Below are positions 5,961 to 10,128 of a stretch of 10,128 nucleotides of DNA, piece after piece. The stretch is taken from contig JADCGM010000367.1 in NCBI GenBank assembly GCA_020249025.1, positions 1 to 10,128 of the forward strand, in the 5' to 3' direction. Origin of the DNA: Alphaproteobacteria bacterium (GTDB taxonomy: Bacteria; Pseudomonadota; Alphaproteobacteria; Sphingomonadales; Sphingomonadaceae). Made by a program: the position numbers and the translations under genes. Position 1 is the first letter of the stretch. Each line of letters begins with the position of its first letter. The notes beneath the pieces were generated by a model. It was not told the DNA's origin. It ran no database searches and worked only from the letters and a program-made list of their open reading frames with translations.

Positions 5961-7880
5961 TCATGGCAGCGGCAGGATGGTGCGGACGATGTGCTCGGCG
6001 GCCTGCCGCGGCGTCATCTCGACGGTGTTGACGCGGATCTCGGGCGCCTCGGGCGGCTCATAAGGGCTGTCGATGCCGGTGAAGTTCTTGAGCTCGCCGC
6101 GCCGCGCCTTGGCGTAGAGGCCCTTCACGTCGCGCGCCTCCGCCTCGGCGAGCGGGGTGTCGACGAAGATCTCGACGAACTCGCCCTCGGGCAGCATCCG
6201 CCGCACCATCTCGCGCTCGGCGCGGAACGGGCTGATGAAGGCGGTCAGCACGATCAGCCCGGCGTCCGCCATCAGCTTCGCGACCTCGCCGACGCGCCGG
6301 ATGTTCTCGATGCGGTCGGCCTCGGTGAAGCCTAGATCCTTGTTGAGCCCGTGGCGGACGTTGTCGCCGTCGAGGAGGAAGGTGTGCCGGTTCATGAGGT
6401 GGAGCAGCTTTTCCACCTCGTTGGCGATGGTCGACTTGCCCGCCCCCGACAGACCGGTGAACCACAGCACCTTCGGCGTCTGGTTCTTCAGCCGCGCATG
6501 CGCCTCGCGACCGATGTCGGTCGCCTGACGGTGGATATTCTGCGCACGGCGCAGGCTGAAGTGAATGAGCCCGGCCGCCACCGTGCGGTTGGTCAGCTTG
6601 TCGATCAGGATGAAGCCGCCCAATGCGCGATTGTCGGCATAAGGCTCGAAGACGAGAGGCCGGTCGGTCGCGAACTGGGCGACGCCGATGGCGTTCAGCT
6701 CCAGCGTCTTGGCCGCGAGCTTTTCCATCGTGTTGACGTTGATCTGGTGCTTGGGCGGCTGGATCGTGGCGGTGACGGTCTGCGCGCCGAGCTTCAGCCA
6801 ATAGCCGCGGCCCGGGATCAGCGCCTCGTCGTCCATCCAGATCAGCGTCGCTTCGAACTGGTCGGCGGCCTGCGGCGGATCGCCGGCGGCGGCGAGCACG
6901 TCGCCGCGCGAGCAATCGATCTCGTCGGCAAGGCAGACTGTCACCGACTGGCCGGCCGTGGCCGCGTCGAGATCGCCGTCCATCGTCAGCAGCCGCGTCA
7001 CCGTCGAGGTGCGGCCCGACGGCAGCACCCGCACCGGATCGCCCGGGCGGACTACGCCGCTGGCGATGAGCCCGGAAAAGCCGCGCAGATCGAGGTTGGG
7101 GCGGTTGACCCACTGCACCGGCAGCCGGAACGGCCGCGCCCGGTCGGCGGTGGTGTCGAGCTCGACCGTCTCCAGATGCGGCATCAGCGCCGGCCCGCAG
7201 TACCAGGGCGTGTTCAGCGACGGCGCGGTGATGTTGTCGCCGGCGAAGCCCGAGATCGGAATGGGGGTGAACGTCTCGATGCCGATGCCCTCGGCGAAGG
7301 CGGCATAGTCGGCGACGATCGCCTCGTAGCGGGCCTGATCGTAGCCGATGAGGTCCATCTTGTTCACCGCCAGCACGATGTGGCGGATGCCGAGCAGGTG
7401 GCAGAGGTAGCTGTGCCGCCGTGTCTGGACGAGCACGCCCTTGCGCGCATCGATGAGGATGACGGCGAGGTCGGCGGTCGAGGCGCCGGTCACCATGTTG
7501 CGCGTGTACTGTTCGTGGCCGGGGCAGTCGGCGACGATGAACTTGCGGCGCTCGGTGGTGAAGAAGCGGTAGGCGACGTCGATGGTGATGCCCTGCTCGC
7601 GCTCGGCGGCGAGCCCGTCGACGAGCAGCGCGAAGTCGATCGCCTGGCCCTGCGTGCCGACCCGCTTCGAATCCGCCTCAAGGGCTGCAAGCTGGTCCTC
7701 GAAGATCATCTTCGAGTCGTAGAGGAGACGTCCGATCAGCGTGGACTTGCCGTCGTCGACCGAGCCGCAGGTGATGAAGCGCAGCAGGGATTTCTTCTCA
7801 TGGCCGGCGAGATAAGCCTCGATGTCCTCGGCGATGAGCGCCTCGGTCCGGTAGGTCGGGTCGGTGCCGGGGGCGGTCAT
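5961..7880 (-). CDS. cysNC: Bifunctional sulfate adenylyltransferase large subunit / APS kinase
   Basis: 639 aa, the size of fused CysN-CysC (NodQ-type) proteins. The N-terminal part (about 30-440) is the CysN GTPase of the EF-Tu family: P-loop GSVDDGKS at 39-46, G3 motif DCPGH at 118-122, G4 NKMD at 173-176, then beta-barrel domains. GTP hydrolysis drives APS formation by the CysD partner. The C-terminal part (about 450-639) is a complete APS kinase: Walker A GLSGAGKS at 476-483, then the DGDNVRHGLNKDLGF substrate motif, RIENIRRVGEVAKLM, FISPFRAERE and the GIDSPYEPPEAPE loop. It makes PAPS. Both halves keep their key motifs, so both activities are expected. The ATG overlaps the cysD stop as TGATG, giving translational coupling. 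The 67 nt to the next minus-strand gene show no obvious terminator. Confidence 0.97.
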   Translation of the reverse strand: MTAPGTDPTYRTEALIAEDIEAYLAGHEKKSLLRFITCGSVDDGKSTLIGRLLYDSKMIFEDQLAALEADSKRVGTQGQAIDFALLVDGLAAEREQGITIDVAYRFFTTERRKFIVADCPGHEQYTRNMVTGASTADLAVILIDARKGVLVQTRRHSYLCHLLGIRHIVLAVNKMDLIGYDQARYEAIVADYAAFAEGIGIETFTPIPISGFAGDNITAPSLNTPWYCGPALMPHLETVELDTTADRARPFRLPVQWVNRPNLDLRGFSGLIASGVVRPGDPVRVLPSGRTSTVTRLLTMDGDLDAATAGQSVTVCLADEIDCSRGDVLAAAGDPPQAADQFEATLIWMDDEALIPGRGYWLKLGAQTVTATIQPPKHQINVNTMEKLAAKTLELNAIGVAQFATDRPLVFEPYADNRALGGFILIDKLTNRTVAAGLIHFSLRRAQNIHRQATDIGREAHARLKNQTPKVLWFTGLSGAGKSTIANEVEKLLHLMNRHTFLLDGDNVRHGLNKDLGFTEADRIENIRRVGEVAKLMADAGLIVLTAFISPFRAEREMVRRMLPEGEFVEIFVDTPLAEAEARDVKGLYAKARRGELKNFTGIDSPYEPPEAPEIRVNTVEMTPRQAAEHIVRTILPLP

Positions 7881-8785
7881 CAGAAATAGCCCTCCTGCTT
7901 CTTCTTCTCCATCGAGGCGTCGCCGGCGTCCTTGTCGATGACGCGGCCCTGGCGCTCGGAGGTGGTGGTGAGCAGCGTTTCCTGGATCACCTCTTCGAGC
8001 GTCGCCGCCTCGCTCTCGACCGCGCCGGTGAGCGGGAAGCAGCCGAGTGTGCGGAAGCGGATCGAGCGTTCGACGATGTCGGGGGTGCGGCCCAGCACGC
8101 GCGTCAGCCGGTCAGGGTCATCGGCCATGAACAGCCCACCGTCATGGACGAAGGTCGGCCGCGTCGCCGCGAAGTAGAGCGGGACGATCTCGATGTTGTT
8201 GAGGCGGATGTATTGCCAGATGTCGAGCTCGGTCCAGTTGGAGATCGGGAAGACGCGGATGCTTTCGCCCTTGCGCTTGCGGGCGTTGTAGAGGTTCCAA
8301 AGCTCGGGCCTCTGGTTCTTCGGGTCCCAGGCGTGGGTGGCGGTGCGGAAGGAGAAGATGCGCTCCTTGGCGCGGCTCTTCTCCTCGTCGCGGCGCGCGC
8401 CGCCGAAGGCCGCGTCGAAACCATGATGGTCGAGCGCCTGCTTCAGCCCCTGCGTCTTCCACATATCGGTGTGCAGCGGGCCATGATCGAACGGGTTGAT
8501 GCCGCGCTCCCGCGCCTCGGGGTTCTGCCAGACGAGCAGCTCCATCCCCGCGCCCTGCGCCGCCTTCTCGCGCAGCGCATACATGTCGCGGAACTTCCAG
8601 GTGGTGTCGACGTGGAGCAGCGGGAAGGGCGGCGGGGCCGGGTAGAAGGCCTTCTTCGCCAGATGCAGCATCACCGCCGAATCCTTGCCGATCGAATAGA
8701 GCATCACCGGCCGTTCGGCCTCCGCGACGACCTCGCGCAGGATGTGGATGCTCTCGGCTTCGAGGCGCTGGAGATGGGTGAGCAT
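7880..8785 (-). CDS. cysD: Sulfate adenylyltransferase small subunit
   Basis: 301 aa, essentially the length of E. coli CysD (302). It is the catalytic ATP-PPi-hydrolase-fold subunit that adenylates sulfate to APS with the GTPase CysN. Seen in the sequence: the PP-loop YSIGKDSAVMLHL with SIGKDS at 31-36, LLHVDTTWKFRDMY at 56-69, the GGARRDEEKSRAKERIFS block at 128-145, WTELDIWQYI at 184-193, RTLGCFPLTGA at 246-256, and the family's end ERQGRVIDKDAGDASMEKKK then QEGYF. The ATG at 8785 gives the standard N-terminus (LTHLQRLEAESIHILREV). The open frame continues to 8992, but that part crosses the divergent regulator and is not CysD-like. The ribosome site is weak (GGGA about 15 nt upstream). It is the first gene of the cysD-cysNC pair. 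Confidence 0.97.
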   Translation of the reverse strand: MLTHLQRLEAESIHILREVVAEAERPVMLYSIGKDSAVMLHLAKKAFYPAPPPFPLLHVDTTWKFRDMYALREKAAQGAGMELLVWQNPEARERGINPFDHGPLHTDMWKTQGLKQALDHHGFDAAFGGARRDEEKSRAKERIFSFRTATHAWDPKNQRPELWNLYNARKRKGESIRVFPISNWTELDIWQYIRLNNIEIVPLYFAATRPTFVHDGGLFMADDPDRLTRVLGRTPDIVERSIRFRTLGCFPLTGAVESEAATLEEVIQETLLTTTSERQGRVIDKDAGDASMEKKKQEGYF

Positions 8786-8837
8786 GGCGGCGAATCCATT
8801 GTCCCGGCAGTGGAGACCGCCGCGAGTGATCGCCGCA

Positions 8838-8876
8838 CGCGCTTGACGGGTATGCTCCCATATGGGATCAAGCGCG
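8838..8876. promoter_or_regulatory. Candidate operator between cysD and the LuxR-type regulator
   Basis: A perfect 9-bp inverted repeat, CGCGCTTGA at 8838-8846 and TCAAGCGCG at 8868-8876, has its arms centred 30 bp apart, close to three helical turns. Between them lies a second, perfect 12-bp palindrome, TCCCATATGGGA (8856-8867), which contains the ATG at 8862. The block lies 53-91 bp upstream of the cysD start and over the 5' end of the regulator gene, the position expected for a shared, autoregulated operator. No convincing -35/-10 pair was found on either strand. Function is inferred from symmetry and position only. Confidence 0.4.
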
Positions 8877-9917
8877 GCGATGCTGCCCGCCGATCTGCGC
8901 GAACTGGTGCTACCGCTGCTCGACGGCGCGCGGGACAATCCGCCATGGGCGCTGCTGGTGCGCAACGTGGCACTTCGGACCCGGGCCGCCACGGCCGTCC
9001 TCGCGCTCGACGGGCCGGGCAGAGTGCGAACGGTGGTGGCGGCCTCGAGCGGCGGCGCGGCGGCGCTCGCCGCGTTCGAGCGGGCGGCGGCAGGTGCGGC
9101 GCTGCGGGCCGGGCGCGTCTATGCGCTGGACGAGCTGCTCGATCATTCGGTTGCGGCGCGCACCGCGTCGCAGCGCGCCGCGCTCGCCGCCGCCGGCGTG
9201 CGCCATGCCCGCGTGCTGCGTGTCGCGGCGGATGGATGGACCGCGACGCTCGTTCTCACCCACCCGCGCGAGGACTTCGAGGGCGCGGCAGTGGCGACGC
9301 TGGCGCTGATAGAGCCGCTGCTCGCCCCGGCGCTGCGGACCTTCGCCCTCCTCCAGGCCGAGCGGCTGCGCGCGGTGGTTGCCGAGGACGGGCTGGCCCG
9401 GCTGGGCGCGGCGCAGATCGCCTTCGACGCCGAGGGCCGCGTGCTGGCCGCCGGCGCCGCCGCGCAGCGATTGCTCCCGTTCGCGGCCGATCCCGGCCCG
9501 CCGCGGCGGCTGGCGCTACCAGGACCGGCGGCCGACGCGCTCGGCGCCGCGTGCGCCCGGCTCGCCGCCGATCCGGCGGCCGCCCCGGAGATCGTCGCGC
9601 TCGACCGGCGCGGCGACCGGACCCTGTTGCTGTATCCGGCGTCGCTCGCCGGGGTCGCGGCGACCGGTGCGGTGCGAACGGCGGCGCGCAGCGTCGACCC
9701 CGGAGTGCTGCGCGCGCTCCACGGTCTGTCGGCGCGCGAGGCGGCGCTGGCCTCGGCGCTGGCGGCGGGGGAATCGCTCGGCGAGGCCGGCGCACGGCTC
9801 GGCCTTACGCGGGAGACGGCGCGCAACTATTCGAAGCGCATCTTCGCCAAGACCGGCGCGGCCGGTCAGCCCGATCTCGTGCGCGCCATTCTGACGGGAG
9901 TCGCCCCTTTCGCCTGA
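8862..9917 (+). CDS. LuxR-type HTH transcriptional regulator with N-terminal sensor region
   Basis: 351 aa. The C-terminal segment (about 286-345) is a LuxR/FixJ-type helix-turn-helix: LHGLSAREAALASALAAGES, then GEAGARLGLTRETARNYSKRIFAKTGA and QPDLVRAIL, where the TRETARNYSKRIF helix would read DNA. Upstream are two mixed alpha/beta stretches: about 20-165, with the look of a GAF-type sensor ending in a long helix, and about 170-270 (RLGAAQIAFDAEGRVLAAGAAAQRLL), which looks PAS-like. These sensor calls are by fold impression only. There is no receiver Asp pattern, membrane segment or cysteine. The gene is divergent from cysD with a 76-bp gap, so control of sulfate assimilation or of itself is a reasonable guess. 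ATG 8880 is an alternative start (345 aa); both have weak ribosome sites, and the palindrome over 8862 slightly favours 8880. The ligand is unknown. Confidence 0.8.
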   Translation: MGSSAAMLPADLRELVLPLLDGARDNPPWALLVRNVALRTRAATAVLALDGPGRVRTVVAASSGGAAALAAFERAAAGAALRAGRVYALDELLDHSVAARTASQRAALAAAGVRHARVLRVAADGWTATLVLTHPREDFEGAAVATLALIEPLLAPALRTFALLQAERLRAVVAEDGLARLGAAQIAFDAEGRVLAAGAAAQRLLPFAADPGPPRRLALPGPAADALGAACARLAADPAAAPEIVALDRRGDRTLLLYPASLAGVAATGAVRTAARSVDPGVLRALHGLSAREAALASALAAGESLGEAGARLGLTRETARNYSKRIFAKTGAAGQPDLVRAILTGVAPFA

Positions 9918-10022
9918 GGCGGCCGCCGTGCTAGGCGACGCGCGCCGCTCGCGCAGCCTCGCCGTTGCCCGGCGGCGCGCGATCCGGCAGAAAAGCGCCG
10001 GAATCAGGGGGGTCTTTTCGAC
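9918..10022. other. Intergenic region with weak hairpins
   Basis: This 105-bp gap follows the regulator stop. It begins with the palindrome GGCGGCCGCC (9918-9927). It also has a 9-bp inverted repeat, GCGCGCCGC (9940-9948) with GCGGCGCGC (9972-9980), separated by 23 nt. Neither is followed by a T run, so I do not call a terminator. The right end holds the ribosome site AGGGGGG (10006-10012) for the next gene. Confidence 0.35.
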
Positions 10023-10128
10023 GTGCCGCGCATTCTCGTCATCGAGGACGACGCCATCGCCCAACGGCTGGCCGTGGCCGCCTGCCGCGACGCCGGGGCG
10101 GAGGCCGACGCCGCCGGCGATCTCGCCT
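10023..10128 (+). CDS. Response regulator receiver domain, 5' fragment cut by window end
   Basis: Starting at a GTG at 10023, 35 codons remain open to the window edge. The sequence begins PRILVIEDDAIAQRLAVAAC, the opening beta strand and acidic pair (Glu8, Asp9, Asp10) of a CheY-like receiver domain, where the acidic pair binds Mg2+ next to the phospho-accepting Asp (beyond the edge). The next helix and the start of strand 2 (RDAGAEADAAGDLA) follow. The AGGGGGG at 10006-10012 is a strong ribosome site at 10-nt spacing, which supports the GTG start. The output domain is not in the window, so it could be a transcription factor, a stand-alone receiver or a hybrid protein. It lies on the same strand as the LuxR-type gene, 105 bp downstream. 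Confidence 0.8.
   Translation, partial: MPRILVIEDDAIAQRLAVAACRDAGAEADAAGDLA

Noticed and set aside
6351..7889. 512-codon + strand open frame opposite cysNC
   Set aside because: Antisense shadow of cysNC, whose GTPase and kinase motifs are intact on the minus strand.
8843..8871. TTGACG (8843-8848) as a -35 box for the LuxR-type gene
   Set aside because: No -10-like sequence lies at 16-18 bp. The hexamer is better explained as part of the CGCGCTTGA inverted-repeat arm.
8786..8992. In-frame N-terminal extension of cysD
   Set aside because: The CysD family begins at about the ATG at 8785. The extension has no family similarity and overlaps the divergent regulator and its upstream repeats.
8144..9934. 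596-codon open frame on the + strand overlapping cysD (antisense) and the LuxR-type gene (another frame)
   Set aside because: It crosses two well-supported genes, has low-complexity Arg/Gly/Ala composition and no motif. It is a GC-driven shadow.
1..10128. Search by eye for transposases, integrases, att sites, tRNA genes, CRISPR arrays, toxin-antitoxin or defence genes
   Set aside because: None seen. All sizeable frames are explained by housekeeping genes or their shadows, and base composition is even across the window.

Overview
The window is GC-rich throughout, with a strong G/C preference at third codon positions and long antisense shadow frames opposite almost every gene. The gene families (an FzlA-like GST-fold protein, a fused CysN-CysC, a GST/ferredoxin-reductase pair, 'general stress protein 26' type PPOX) point to an alphaproteobacterium, most likely a sphingomonad. 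This placement is inferred from protein style, not from a marker gene. The window reads as an ordinary chromosomal housekeeping region: no transposase, integrase, tRNA, rRNA, CRISPR array or phage gene was seen.

Layout. Positions 1-235 are non-coding and hold a strong hairpin (probable terminator) and a second inverted repeat. A small proline-rich hypothetical gene (236-475) is followed by a pyridoxamine-phosphate-oxidase-like gene (536-1030) and by ppc, phosphoenolpyruvate carboxylase (1101-3743), all on the + strand. ppc converges on a minus-strand block across a 184-bp gap. That gap contains a perfect 39-bp inverted repeat whose arms carry G-quadruplex-type runs. The minus-strand block, in its own transcription order from the right, is cysD (8785-7880), cysNC (7880-5961, sharing one base with cysD), an FAD-dependent ferredoxin-reductase-like gene (5893-4658) and a GST-fold gene resembling the cell-division factor FzlA (4599-3928).

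A LuxR-type HTH regulator (8862-9917, +) is divergent from cysD. Inverted repeats that could be its operator lie at its start and upstream of cysD. The window ends in the first 35 codons of a response-regulator receiver domain that starts at a GTG (10023).

How the genes work together: CysD plus CysN make adenosine 5'-phosphosulfate from sulfate and ATP, and the CysC domain phosphorylates it to PAPS, so cysD-cysNC is the activation arm of assimilatory sulfate reduction. PEP carboxylase replenishes oxaloacetate. The FAD reductase probably passes electrons from NAD(P)H to a ferredoxin or rubredoxin encoded elsewhere. The least characterised parts are the divergent regulator with its repeat-rich intergenic DNA, the FzlA-like protein and the small proline-rich ORF. 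I did not find a convincing wholly new system; the findings below are leads of moderate weight.
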